Below are positions 1 through 8,672 of a stretch of 64,000 nt of DNA, one piece after another. The translations under genes and the position numbers were made by a program. Under the pieces are notes generated by a model that worked only from the letters and a program-made list of their open reading frames with translations, was not told the origin of the DNA and ran no database searches. Origin of the DNA: Clostridium cadaveris (GTDB lineage Bacteria; Bacillota; Clostridia; Clostridiales; Clostridiaceae); the NCBI RefSeq assembly GCF_020911725.1, contig NZ_CP076620.1, positions 381,001-445,000 on the forward strand. Direction: 5' to 3'. Position 1 is the first letter of the stretch. Every line of letters starts with the position of its first letter.

Positions 1-1056
1 AAAAGCTGATGAAGAAGCAAGAAGCTGTGAATCAGCTGAACTCATAGCTGCAGCGATTATTGCGGAAAGAAATATTCCTGCAATGAATCCAGGGAAAATA
101 ACTCTTACTATTTTAATAAATACAAGATTTGGATCGTTTATTATAGAATCCCCGAAGAAATGCCTTCCCATTATTCCTACAATTGATGTAAGAATCAAAA
201 TTAAGCATGTCCACAAACATCCTATTTTTTGAGACTTTTTCATCTCCTTTTCTGATTTAATAGATATGTATCTGATTAAAATATGAGGCATTCCAAAATA
301 CCCAAGGCCCCAACCAATGCCTGTAAGAATATCAGAAATACTTTTCCAATCAAAAGAGCCACTTGATAAAAAATTATAGTAATTTTCAGGGAAAACAACT
401 TCAGGAGGAACATAGGAAGATGAATTCATAATAAATAAAACTATGAGAGGTGTTAAGAATAATGCACCTAACATCAACATTCCTTGAAAAAAGTCTGTCC
501 AACAAACTGCGTTAAATCCTCCTAAAAAGGTATATGTAACAATAATTATTGTTGCTACAAGCATTGCAAGTCCAGACTCTATTCCAAGAACTAAATTGAA
601 AATCTGACCACAGGCATAAATACTTGAAGCAGCATAAATACAGTAAACTATAATAAAAACTATAGCAGAAATTACTTGTAAAGAAATATTTTTTGTTTTA
701 AATCGATTTGTTAAAAATTGAGGGATTGTAATAGAATCATTTGCTTGTATAGAAAATATTCTAAGCCTTGGTGCAACAAAAAGCCAAGAAGCTAGTGTTC
801 CTAATAAAAGCCCAACAGAAATCCATACTTGACCAACACCATAAAGGTAGATTGATCCAGGAAGCCCCATAAGAATCCAAGCACTCATATCACTTGCACC
901 AGCGCTTAGAGCTGCAACAAGACCGCTCATGTTTCTTCCACCTAAAAAATATTCTTTTTCACCTCCGCTTTTGCTTGACTTGATAAAAAAGTAAATTCCA
1001 ATGCCTATTACTAGACCAAGATATAAAATAATTGCTAAAAATTCTGATTTGTTCAT
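1..1056 (-). CDS. Sodium/solute symporter (PutP-like), 3' end cut by window
   Basis: The first 352 codons are present and the reading frame stays open to base 1, so the C-terminus is missing. It starts MNKSEFLAIILYLGLVIGIG behind a good ribosome site (GGAGG, plus-strand CCTCC at 1066-1070). The protein is a string of hydrophobic segments with the SSS-family signatures GGRNMSGLVAALSAGASDMS near residue 40 and GWGLGYFGMPHILIRY near residue 245, typical of sodium/proline symporters. It should import proline or a related solute with Na+ at the cytoplasmic membrane. It diverges from a LysR gene, which may regulate it. The exact substrate is inferred from family resemblance only. Confidence 0.88.
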   Translation of the reverse strand, partial: MNKSEFLAIILYLGLVIGIGIYFFIKSSKSGGEKEYFLGGRNMSGLVAALSAGASDMSAWILMGLPGSIYLYGVGQVWISVGLLLGTLASWLFVAPRLRIFSIQANDSITIPQFLTNRFKTKNISLQVISAIVFIIVYCIYAASSIYACGQIFNLVLGIESGLAMLVATIIIVTYTFLGGFNAVCWTDFFQGMLMLGALFLTPLIVLFIMNSSSYVPPEVVFPENYYNFLSSGSFDWKSISDILTGIGWGLGYFGMPHILIRYISIKSEKEMKKSQKIGCLWTCLILILTSIVGIMGRHFFGDSIINDPNLVFIKIVRVIFPGFIAGIFLSAIIAAAMSSADSQLLASSSAF

Positions 1057-1177
1057 ACTATATATCCTCCTATGTATAAGAAAAAATTATAATTAATTGT
1101 GTGATATAAAATATGTTTGATTTTATCACTTAATATAAAGAAAAGTCAAGAAAATCTTACAAAAATTCATAGATTTA

Positions 1178-1207
1178 TTGACAAATTATAATAATTAGAT
1201 ATATAAT
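1178..1207 (+). promoter_or_regulatory. Sigma-A promoter of the LysR gene
   Basis: TTGACA (1178-1183), 18-bp spacer, TATAAT (1202-1207). The start codon follows 40 bp downstream. A small dyad TTAG-N5-CTAA lies just after the -10 and could be a LysR contact site. Confidence 0.65.
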
Positions 1208-1247
1208 ATTAGAAAAACTAATATAAAAGAGGAGCGAAAGGGTTAAA

Positions 1248-2126
1248 ATGAACCTAAAAAAATATGAAGCATTTATAAAAGCTGTTGAAAAGCAATCTAT
1301 TTCTAAAGCAGCATTGGAATTAGGCAATACTCAATCTAGTGTTACTCAATTAATAAATAGCTTAGAAAAAGATTTCGGATTTAAATTAATGAGTAGAAAT
1401 AAAGGTGGAATAAAATTAACTAAAGAAGGCATCATTCTTTATGATTCAATTAAAAACGTACTTGATGCCAATAAAAATCTTATGGACACAGTTTCGGACA
1501 TTAAAAATAATGGACCAAATATTATTAGGATATCAATGTTTAAAAGTATTGCTGTTCATTGGATGCCTTGCATTATGAAAGAATTTCAAAATATGTATCC
1601 TGATACTATATTTAAACTTTATGATGGCTGTTATTCTGAAGTTGAAAACTATATTAGAAGTGGAGAAGTTGACATAGGGTTTGTTTCAATGCCTGTAGAT
1701 ATTAAATGTGAATGTATTGAAATTGCCAAAGACAGACTTCTTGGAGTGTTACCAATTGGACATCCATATGCTAAGAGTAAGACCATACCTATTGCTCAAT
1801 TTGAAAAAGAGCCAGTTGTTAGTTTGATCGACAGCACCGATAGGGATGCAAGAAGAATTTTGATTTCTAAAGGTATAAATCCTGATATTAAATTTAAAAC
1901 AGCTGATGATTATGCCATGTTATCTATGGTGGAAAATGGACTGGGTATATGCATTGCTCATGAATTAGTACTTAAAAATGATAATCATAAGATTGCAACT
2001 GTTGAATTAGATCCACCAGCATTTAGGACAATTGGAATTTCAGGAATTGATTTAGATAATGCTAAGCCAATTGTTAGAAAGTTTATTGAATATTTGATCC
2101 GGTGGGCTGAAAATAATTCTATTTAG
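1248..2126 (+). CDS. LysR-family transcriptional regulator
   Basis: 292 residues, the usual LysR length. The N-terminal winged helix-turn-helix (about residues 1-60) contains SISKAALELGNTQSSVTQLI, followed by the effector-binding domain (about 90-290) with the typical GVLPIGHPYAKS and ENGLGICIAHELV stretches. It is divergent from the PutP-like symporter across a 190-bp shared control region, the classical arrangement for a LysR regulator and its target. The inducer cannot be read from the sequence. A terminator hairpin follows the gene. Confidence 0.9.
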   Translation: MNLKKYEAFIKAVEKQSISKAALELGNTQSSVTQLINSLEKDFGFKLMSRNKGGIKLTKEGIILYDSIKNVLDANKNLMDTVSDIKNNGPNIIRISMFKSIAVHWMPCIMKEFQNMYPDTIFKLYDGCYSEVENYIRSGEVDIGFVSMPVDIKCECIEIAKDRLLGVLPIGHPYAKSKTIPIAQFEKEPVVSLIDSTDRDARRILISKGINPDIKFKTADDYAMLSMVENGLGICIAHELVLKNDNHKIATVELDPPAFRTIGISGIDLDNAKPIVRKFIEYLIRWAENNSI

Positions 2127-2164
2127 AATTCCATGTAAGCTTCTGATTTATAAATCAATAAAAA

Positions 2165-2203
2165 ACGGTATAGCAACCATAAAGTGCTATACCGTAGTTT
2201 TTT
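2165..2203. terminator. Bidirectional intrinsic terminator
   Basis: Arms ACGGTATAGCA (2165-2175) and TGCTATACCGT (2185-2195), 11 bp, followed by a T-run on the plus strand and flanked by an A-run at 2161-2165 that gives a T-run on the minus strand. It separates the convergent LysR and MFS genes. Confidence 0.85.
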
Positions 2204-2222
2204 TATACATATAATAATCTTT

Positions 2223-3461
2223 TTAAACTTGAATCTTTTCGCCTTCATCAACCTTTAAGAATATTAAAAGTCCTATCACGAATAGTATTATAAGGCTTAG
2301 AACACCTTTTCTTGAGTCACCAGTTATTTGAGTTGTTAATCCCATTAGAAGTGGGCCAAATATTGCAGAGAACTTGCCAACTATATTGTATATTCCAAAA
2401 AATTCTGATGATTTTTCTTTTGGAATAAGCTTACCAAAGTAAGAACGGCTTAAAGCTTGAATACCTCCTTGAGCACTTCCTACTAAAAATGCAAGAATCC
2501 AATAATGAAGTTCTGTAGTCATAAAGTAGCCAAATATTGATATAAATGTATAGGTTACTATTCCTACTAATATCATCTTTCTTGGAGAATATTTTTCAGC
2601 AAGCTTTCCGTAAATTATTGCAAATGGGAAAGCTACAATTTGAAGCACCAAAAGGATTATCATAAGCTTCGAAGCACTCAAACCTAAATCTGTACCATAA
2701 GAGGTAGCCATTTTAATTATGGTGTTTACTCCATCTATATAAAAGAAATAAGATACCAAGAATAAAAATGTGCTTCTATATTTTGAAATGTGTTTAACTG
2801 TTTTGAATAATCTTTTAAAGCTGTTTCTTATAGCATTTGGTTCATGTTCTATATAATATTCTTGATTAACGTTTTTCATCATTGGAATAGAGAACACAAA
2901 CCACCAAAGAGCTGTAAGTATAAATGCAACTCTTGTAGCGCTTATGGTATCTAAACCAATAAGGCTTGGTTTGCTGATTAAAACCATGCTTATTATAAAA
3001 GGAATACAGCTTCCTATATACCCATATCCGAATCCTAAGGAAGAAATTTTATCCATTCTTTCCTCAGTAGTTACGTCTGTTAGGAAGGAATCATAAAATA
3101 TGTTGGAACCAGAAAAACCTATAACACTTAAGGTATAGACTATGCTACAGAAAATCCAATTTCCTTCACCAACAAATGATAACAATGCTGTAGAAATTAC
3201 ACCTATTATTAAAAATGTTGAGAAGAATTTTTTCTTATAACCTTTGTAATCAGCTATAGCACCTAGGATAGGAGCGAGAACTGATATTATGAGTGTTGCA
3301 AGAGAATTTGTATATCCCCAATATGCTGTTGATGTAGCTGGTGATAAATTGCTTGCAGCAACAGACTTGAAGAATACTGGAAGTATTGCTGTGGTGATTG
3401 CTAATGAGTAAGCAGAATTTGCCCAGTCGTACATAATCCAGCTTTTTTCTTGTTTTGTCAT
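2223..3461 (-). CDS. MFS transporter, UMF1/Atg22-like family
   Basis: 412 residues with about 12 hydrophobic segments. The N-terminus (SWIMYDWANSAYSLAI, about residues 6-22) is the diagnostic opening of the UMF1 (Atg22/YxiO-like) branch of the major facilitator superfamily; LSRSYFGKLIPKEKSSEFFG near residue 340 is also typical. The role is probably efflux or uptake of small metabolites at the membrane, and the substrate is unknown for bacterial members. The start ATG has GGAGAG upstream. It is a single gene followed by a shared terminator. Confidence 0.85.
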   Translation of the reverse strand: MTKQEKSWIMYDWANSAYSLAITTAILPVFFKSVAASNLSPATSTAYWGYTNSLATLIISVLAPILGAIADYKGYKKKFFSTFLIIGVISTALLSFVGEGNWIFCSIVYTLSVIGFSGSNIFYDSFLTDVTTEERMDKISSLGFGYGYIGSCIPFIISMVLISKPSLIGLDTISATRVAFILTALWWFVFSIPMMKNVNQEYYIEHEPNAIRNSFKRLFKTVKHISKYRSTFLFLVSYFFYIDGVNTIIKMATSYGTDLGLSASKLMIILLVLQIVAFPFAIIYGKLAEKYSPRKMILVGIVTYTFISIFGYFMTTELHYWILAFLVGSAQGGIQALSRSYFGKLIPKEKSSEFFGIYNIVGKFSAIFGPLLMGLTTQITGDSRKGVLSLIILFVIGLLIFLKVDEGEKIQV

Positions 3462-3597
3462 ATAAAATCTCTCCTATAAAAAATTTACCCATCATAATGC
3501 GAGATAATAAGTAAAAATAGCAGCTTCTTATGGGTATATATAGATTATATATTAACGATGTTAAGAACACATTACGCCTTGTGAATAATATTTATAG

Positions 3598-4638
3598 CTA
3601 CTTTGCAAGCATATATTTTATAAGAAGTTTTATAGTATTTTCCAAAGCAGTTATGTGAGTTCTTTCATAATGGTGAGTTGCACTAACTCCAGGCCCTAAA
3701 CATGCGAACTTTAAATCAGCTCCCCATAAAATAGCTTGAGTAGCATCAGAACTATAACTGTTAAATACATCTACAGCATAATCAATTCCGCTGTTCTCTG
3801 CTATCTGAACAAGTTTATTTCTAAGATAGAAGTCATAAACGCTCTTTCTATCCTTAGCAGCTATAGAAACACTGTATTCGCTTGAAGTTTGAGCTTCTCC
3901 AACAGGAGCTATATCAATAGCAACCAGTTCTTTAGTCTTTTCAGGTATAGCAGATGATAGACCATGTCCCATTTCTTCGAAGTTACTTATATAAAAATTA
4001 GTAGTATACTTTGGCATGATATTATTATCCTTGAAATATCTACAAATCTCAAGAACCATAGCTATAGCAGATTTATCATCTATATATCTTGATTTTATAA
4101 ATCCAGAAGGAGTTACCTCAAAACGAGGATCCATAACAACAAAATCTCCAACATTAATTCCTAGCTTTAAAACATCTTCTTTAGAAGATATTTTTTCATC
4201 AAGTCGCACAAGCATTGTATTTTCATTTCTTTCAGAGTTAGCTTTTTCTTGTCCATAGATGTGACTTGCTGCATATTTAAATGTTATAGAACCACGAATC
4301 TTTTCGCCTTTATTGTTTATTACATAACAATTTTCGCCTTCTATAGATGCCCAAGCACCTCCGCCTATTTTATGATATCTCAAATATCCATTAGGTAGAA
4401 TTTCCTTTACCATAGCTCCTAAAGTATCCATGTGAGCAGAAATTGTAAGTTGTTCATCGTCAATTTCTCCACGAAGAGTAGCTATAAGAGCTCCCTTTTT
4501 AGTGAAATGTACACTTAATCCTAAAGCTTCAAAATCTTTTTTAGCCTCTATAATGGCATTTAATGTGTATCCACCAGGACTAGGTATGTTAAGATATTTT
4601 TTCATCATCTCAAGAGTATTTACTAAGTCTAAATTCAT
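3598..4638 (-). CDS. M42-family metallo-aminopeptidase
   Basis: 346 residues from the ATG at 4638, chosen because AGGAGG (plus-strand CCTCCT at 4649-4654) sits 10 nt before it; an ATG 33 nt further upstream has no such site. M42 peptidases are cytosolic di-zinc enzymes that form large tetrahedral assemblies and remove N-terminal amino acids. Ligand and catalytic motifs are intact: SAHMDTLGA, SRYIDDKSA, FEEMGHG, AIDIAP and the final HHYERTH. It is a stand-alone gene and is a useful active reference for the three M42 paralogs at 37.4-40.5 kb. Confidence 0.9.
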   Translation of the reverse strand: MNLDLVNTLEMMKKYLNIPSPGGYTLNAIIEAKKDFEALGLSVHFTKKGALIATLRGEIDDEQLTISAHMDTLGAMVKEILPNGYLRYHKIGGGAWASIEGENCYVINNKGEKIRGSITFKYAASHIYGQEKANSERNENTMLVRLDEKISSKEDVLKLGINVGDFVVMDPRFEVTPSGFIKSRYIDDKSAIAMVLEICRYFKDNNIMPKYTTNFYISNFEEMGHGLSSAIPEKTKELVAIDIAPVGEAQTSSEYSVSIAAKDRKSVYDFYLRNKLVQIAENSGIDYAVDVFNSYSSDATQAILWGADLKFACLGPGVSATHHYERTHITALENTIKLLIKYMLAK

Positions 4639-4790
4639 TACTTTCTTACCTCCTAGAAATCTTTTATACATAAATTATACCATGTTAAGGTGAAAATTGG
4701 GAAAATATAATTAATTTATAACTGTTGAAAAATCATGTCAAGATAATTTAAAATGAAAGGTAATGATAATAATAAGGGAGAATATATAAT

Positions 4791-5408
4791 ATGAACATTT
4801 ATCTTATAAGACATGGTGAAACAGATTGGAATAGCGTTAGAAAGTATCAAGGAAGAATGGATATAGAACTAAACGCTAAAGGAATAGATGAGGCAAATTC
4901 AGTTGGTAATAAACTTGAAAGTTATAATATAGATTGTATTTATTCAAGCACATTAAAAAGAGCTATGAGGACAGCAGAGATTATAAATAGTTATGTAAGT
5001 GCGGGAACAATAAATCCAACAGATGAAATAATAGAACTTAATTTAGGAGAATGGGAAGGAAGAACTTGGGATGAGATTCAAGTAGAATACAAAGAATTTC
5101 TTAAGACATGGATGACAAACAGGGTTAAGGTGAAAATTCCAGGGGGAGAATCCTATGGTGATGCAGAGATTAGAGGCATAAATTTTCTTAGAAATCTTGT
5201 AAATAGTTGTAACTACGAGAATGTGGTTGTTGTATCTCATGGAGCGCTTATTGCAGCTGTTTTATGTTCCATACTTTCTATAGATGCAAATCATGAAGGG
5301 AATTTCAGAGTGGATAATTGCTCCATAAATCATATTTACTATGATAAGGAAGAGGACAAGTTTACTGTAATAACTTTAAATGATATTAGTCATTTAAGAA
5401 AAAAGTAA
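4791..5408 (+). CDS. Histidine phosphatase family protein (GpmB/CobC-like)
   Basis: 205 residues. The phosphohistidine motif LIRHGETDWN (residues 5-14), SSTLKRAMRTAE near residue 53 and the second active-site histidine in VVSHGALIAA near residue 148 identify a branched-chain histidine acid phosphatase related to cofactor-independent phosphoglycerate mutase. The substrate is not clear: a general phosphatase and alpha-ribazole phosphatase are both possible, and no cobalamin synthesis genes are nearby to favour the latter. The ribosome site is AAGGGAGAA. Confidence 0.87.
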   Translation: MNIYLIRHGETDWNSVRKYQGRMDIELNAKGIDEANSVGNKLESYNIDCIYSSTLKRAMRTAEIINSYVSAGTINPTDEIIELNLGEWEGRTWDEIQVEYKEFLKTWMTNRVKVKIPGGESYGDAEIRGINFLRNLVNSCNYENVVVVSHGALIAAVLCSILSIDANHEGNFRVDNCSINHIYYDKEEDKFTVITLNDISHLRKK

Positions 5409-5513
5409 GAAAGAATTTATAGAATAGAGTTATTAAATGTAATAAAATAAGTTAATAATAGTAGACGTAAGATAAATATCAAACAATAAGAATAAATTAG
5501 GGAAGGTGATATT

Positions 5514-5642
5514 ATGAAAAAGAACACTATAGTAAGGGTATGTGCAACTGCACTATTGTCTGCAGCAGTATTAGGAGTTTTATCAACAGTTGTGGAGAAA
5601 AATAAGGTTAAGACTGAGGAAAAAGAAGCTGTTACTGCATAA
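5514..5642 (+). CDS. Small membrane or secreted peptide, 42 aa
   Basis: MKKNTIVRVCATALLSAAVL begins a 42-residue ORF with a basic N-terminus, one hydrophobic stretch (about residues 5-25) and a charged C-terminal tail rich in Lys and Glu. A ribosome site GGGAAGGTG lies 7 nt upstream and a hairpin follows directly after the stop, so it looks like a real short gene. The function is not recognised. The N-terminus resembles either a single membrane anchor or a signal peptide. Confidence 0.6.
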   Translation: MKKNTIVRVCATALLSAAVLGVLSTVVEKNKVKTEEKEAVTA

Positions 5643-5681
5643 AATGAATTTTTAGCTTTGGGTGAAGCTTTAGAATTCATT
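5643..5681. terminator. Hairpin directly after the 42-aa gene
   Basis: Arms AATGAATT...AGCTT (5643-5658) and AAGCTTTAGAATTCATT (5665-5681) form an imperfect stem. There is no clear T-run, so it may be a weak terminator or an mRNA 3' stabiliser. Confidence 0.4.
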
Positions 5682-5783
5682 ATCTAGGAGTGTGTTTGTT
5701 GTTATTTTAAGCTTAAAATAGGTGAGAGATAACAATGGCTATCCATTAAATAAATTGTAAATATCACATAAGTTCCTGACAGA

Positions 5784-5818
5784 AGAAGAAGGCTTTCCTT
5801 TAAGGAAAGTCTTCTTTG
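5784..5818. terminator. Bidirectional intrinsic terminator
   Basis: Hairpin AAGAAGGCTTTCC / GGAAAGTCTTCTT around a TTTAA centre, between convergent genes. The plus-strand side ends in a short T-rich stretch. Confidence 0.6.
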
Positions 5819-5859
5819 TGTCTTTGTGGAGAATATTCATAATGGAGCCTTCAAAATTA

Positions 5860-6486
5860 CTAGCCTCCCAAGGTAATATCTTGTTTATCATACCATTCAA
5901 GGGCATCTATAAATTGCTGTGGATTAAAATCAGGCCAATAATCATCTACTATATAAAAATCAGAATATACTGATTGAACTGGAAGAAAACCGCTTAAACG
6001 TCTACGGCCTCCCCACCTTATTATCAAATCAATTCTAGAGATATCATGAGATTTAAATACTTTATCTTTGCTTAAGGGTTTATTGTAGTTTAAATCCCAT
6101 TCCCATCCATAATTCACTAGAAAATTAACTTTAATTCCACCCTTACCGAAAATACATCTTGTAGTAAAGGGCTTCAATTCTTCGGGAAACATTGGTGAAT
6201 CAGAATTACCGATTACCAAGAGTTCAGCATCTTCTTTTGAAAGTATATTTACTGAATCTATACAAGCCTGTATGAAAGCATCTTTTTGGTAAGAAGGACG
6301 TTTAGTATTATCAACAGTAAAACCATAATAAGTGATTTCATTTATACCGTACTGTTGGCATAATTTGAATAATATCAATCCGGGAGATATGCCAAAGTCA
6401 TATCCTTTTTCCTTTGTCATTCCGTGAGAAGCCGCCCACCTTCTATTTCCATCCGGAATTATTCCTATATGTTTTGGTAATCTCAT
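5860..6486 (-). CDS. Short atypical cis-prenyltransferase (UppS-like)
   Basis: 208 residues from ATG 6486; the GTG at 6495 is part of the GAGGTG ribosome site. The family opening IGIIPDGNRRWA (residues 7-18) keeps the catalytic Asp. The C-terminal substrate-binding region reads RWGGRRRLSGFLPVQSVYSD, where canonical UppS has RTGGEQRLSNFL, so the conserved Glu is Arg. The later Glu in the YxEL(Y/F) motif is Asp. The protein is about 40 residues shorter than typical undecaprenyl-diphosphate synthases (about 250). It is probably a paralog making a shorter or different polyprenyl diphosphate rather than the housekeeping UppS; this is inferred. No other isoprenoid gene is adjacent. Confidence 0.75.
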   Translation of the reverse strand: MRLPKHIGIIPDGNRRWAASHGMTKEKGYDFGISPGLILFKLCQQYGINEITYYGFTVDNTKRPSYQKDAFIQACIDSVNILSKEDAELLVIGNSDSPMFPEELKPFTTRCIFGKGGIKVNFLVNYGWEWDLNYNKPLSKDKVFKSHDISRIDLIIRWGGRRRLSGFLPVQSVYSDFYIVDDYWPDFNPQQFIDALEWYDKQDITLGG

Positions 6487-6677
6487 ATATATCACCTCAA
6501 AAATAGTATGCCTAACATGAGATAGGATTATACAGAAAAAATTTGTTTATAGTGAAGAAATTTAGGTAGTAAAGGGTGAAAAAGTTTAGGTTGGTTTGGA
6601 AAGAAAAGAGATTAGGGGGGGAGGGGGAAGAGTATATAGAAATAGCTGCCCTATGGCAGCCTGCTTATGGTATCTAT

Positions 6678-7382
6678 TTATTTAATTATAGAACCTATGA
6701 ATTTCCAAAGTTCATCGGAATCTATTTTAACTATATTTCCACTTAGAGCATCTTTCACATAAATGGTATGCTCATCTATCAAATACAAATCTAAACTATC
6801 ATTTCCTTGACCATATAATTTTATAGTATACTGAGGGAACTTTTGATAAGGAAGTTTCCTAGAAGAATACATGTTAGAAGTTTTTGCAGAACATAATATA
6901 TTTTTAATATCATTTGTATGATCATTTGTTAGTGTCATGTAACGTCCATTTGCAGCTTCTGTTTTTATTTTTACTGTTTTTACATTAGGCAAAGCATTTT
7001 TTAAGAGATTTTGACCACTAAAATAGTTACATATTATTTTATAAAAGTTTTCTGGTATATCATAAAATTTATTTTCATAGGAGAATAAGTCTTTAAAATA
7101 TAGGCCTTCAGTATAGCAGTGTTTTTTTACAAACTGCAGTTTTGCTATCACTGGAGCAGAATATACATCAAAATCACCATCATGAAGTGTAGCATTATCA
7201 AGAGAAGCTATAAGGTTATCTCCGTCATCTTTGGACATAGTGATTGATATAAAATCATTAAATAATAGATTGACTTCTGTAGAATTTGTATCTGGATCAT
7301 TGGATTGCCACAATATTATCCCTATTATAGTAAAAAGGAGGATTGATAAAATAGCACAAATGCATATAAACTTTCTCTTCAT
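6678..7382 (-). CDS. Membrane-anchored protein of unknown function
   Basis: 234 residues: basic start, one transmembrane segment (about residues 5-25), then an extracellular domain. The C-terminal part (FPQYTIKLYG, then DLYLIDEHTIYV and IDSDELWKFIGSII) resembles the middle of the neighbouring upstream gene (FPAYKLHG, VDIYVINKNLVYI, VPSNLYTLI), so the two look like diverged copies. The genes are 7 nt apart and form an operon, and AAGGAGTG precedes the ATG. I do not recognise a named family. A sensor-like or lipobox-free surface protein is possible. Confidence 0.65.
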   Translation of the reverse strand: MKRKFICICAILSILLFTIIGIILWQSNDPDTNSTEVNLLFNDFISITMSKDDGDNLIASLDNATLHDGDFDVYSAPVIAKLQFVKKHCYTEGLYFKDLFSYENKFYDIPENFYKIICNYFSGQNLLKNALPNVKTVKIKTEAANGRYMTLTNDHTNDIKNILCSAKTSNMYSSRKLPYQKFPQYTIKLYGQGNDSLDLYLIDEHTIYVKDALSGNIVKIDSDELWKFIGSIIK

Positions 7383-7389
7383 AGAATCA

Positions 7390-8406
7390 TCACTCCTTTA
7401 TAATTTCATTAAATGCTTCTATAGCATTAGGAGATTCAAACCTTTTATTGTTAAATTCCACATAAGGCCCATCAACTAATATTTCTATGTTTTTACCATC
7501 TAAAACTGCTTCTAAAGTTATCTTAGAAGAAGTCTTAGAGTCTTTGACATCAAGAGGATAGAGTCCACAAAGAGCGCGGATAGCGCCATCTTCTGGTTTT
7601 ATATTTTTTCCTCTGTATTTAAGGTTTGTAGCATTAAATAAATAATATATTGATGAATTTGAAAGCTTTGTTTCAGGTGCAACTGGATTTATTAAAGTAT
7701 ATAAATTAGAAGGAACATCTACAAATTTTCCAAAGCCTTCATTAGTATCTATATATACTAAATTTTTATTTATAACATATATATCTACAGTATTTGAATC
7801 TATCAAAGAACTTCCATGAAGTTTGTAAGCTGGGAATTCTTGAAGTTTATATATAGTAGATAAAATATCTTTATTATTCTTATATTTAGAATGCATCTCG
7901 GTATTTATAGAGCCTTTTTTTATGGAATCTATCACATCAGAAGAAGCAGGGACGTTATCTTCAAGTGGCATATCCATCATAGAAATATAAAAGGTCTTAT
8001 TAGCAAGATAGCTTTCTATGGGTTCATTGGTGATTATATAGTTATCAATTAACTTGTAAAGCTTAGAGAGTTTTCTGCCACCATATAAAGTACCATCCTG
8101 CATGAAATACTTTGAAGAAATAGATATACTATTTTTCTTTCCATCCTTAATATAGGATAAGTTAAAGAAATCAGTTATGTTGTAACTATCTAGTTTTCTA
8201 ACTTCTTTTAAAGAACTTCCTAATTCTATGAAATGTGATAATACTTCTGGGTCATCTATTTTCAAGGTATAGTTTTTATGAATAACAGTTAAATCATCTA
8301 TATCAGTTAAATCAGGAGATTTAGTTAATCCGTCTAAACAAAGCAATAAGAAAACACCTAATATTATGCAGCTACAAAAAGTTATGAGAGATGTTTTACT
8401 TTTCAT
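7390..8406 (-). CDS. Membrane-anchored protein of unknown function, related to downstream gene
   Basis: 338 residues from ATG 8406, which has AGGTGGTG a few bases upstream; the longer ORF start at 8460 lacks a ribosome site. One N-terminal transmembrane segment (about residues 6-26) is followed by a long external region. It shares the FPxY...(V/L)D(I/L)Y(V/L)I...VYI...LI pattern with the next gene in the operon. No catalytic motif is seen. It is probably the first gene of a two-gene transcript. Confidence 0.65.
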   Translation of the reverse strand: MKSKTSLITFCSCIILGVFLLLCLDGLTKSPDLTDIDDLTVIHKNYTLKIDDPEVLSHFIELGSSLKEVRKLDSYNITDFFNLSYIKDGKKNSISISSKYFMQDGTLYGGRKLSKLYKLIDNYIITNEPIESYLANKTFYISMMDMPLEDNVPASSDVIDSIKKGSINTEMHSKYKNNKDILSTIYKLQEFPAYKLHGSSLIDSNTVDIYVINKNLVYIDTNEGFGKFVDVPSNLYTLINPVAPETKLSNSSIYYLFNATNLKYRGKNIKPEDGAIRALCGLYPLDVKDSKTSSKITLEAVLDGKNIEILVDGPYVEFNNKRFESPNAIEAFNEIIKE

Positions 8407-8595
8407 CTTTAAACACCACCTAAAGCAAGCATAAAAAATTATGCCTTTAATTATATACATTTTATCATTTAATTTAAATATGCACCACTATAGAGAATTA
8501 TAACCAAAATAATGTAATAAAATATTAATAACCCAAAATTTAATTTTTTAAGAGGAACAATACAGAGAGCTTTAGATAAATTTTATAGGAATAGC

Positions 8596-8640
8596 AAAGG
8601 TGTGCTGTAAAATTATTTATGATTTTACAGCACACCTTTT
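8596..8640. terminator. Strong bidirectional terminator
   Basis: 18-bp perfect stem: AAAGGTGTGCTGTAAAAT (8596-8613) and its complement (8622-8639) around an 8-nt loop, with T/A runs on both sides. It ends the AgcS-type symporter transcript on the minus strand. Confidence 0.85.
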
Positions 8641-8672
8641 AATAGAGTCTATATATGAAATTTATAAGTAGT

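Noticed and set aside
3250..3570. 106-codon minus-strand ORF at the start of the MFS gene
   Set aside because: It overlaps the MFS N-terminus in another frame and lacks a ribosome site.
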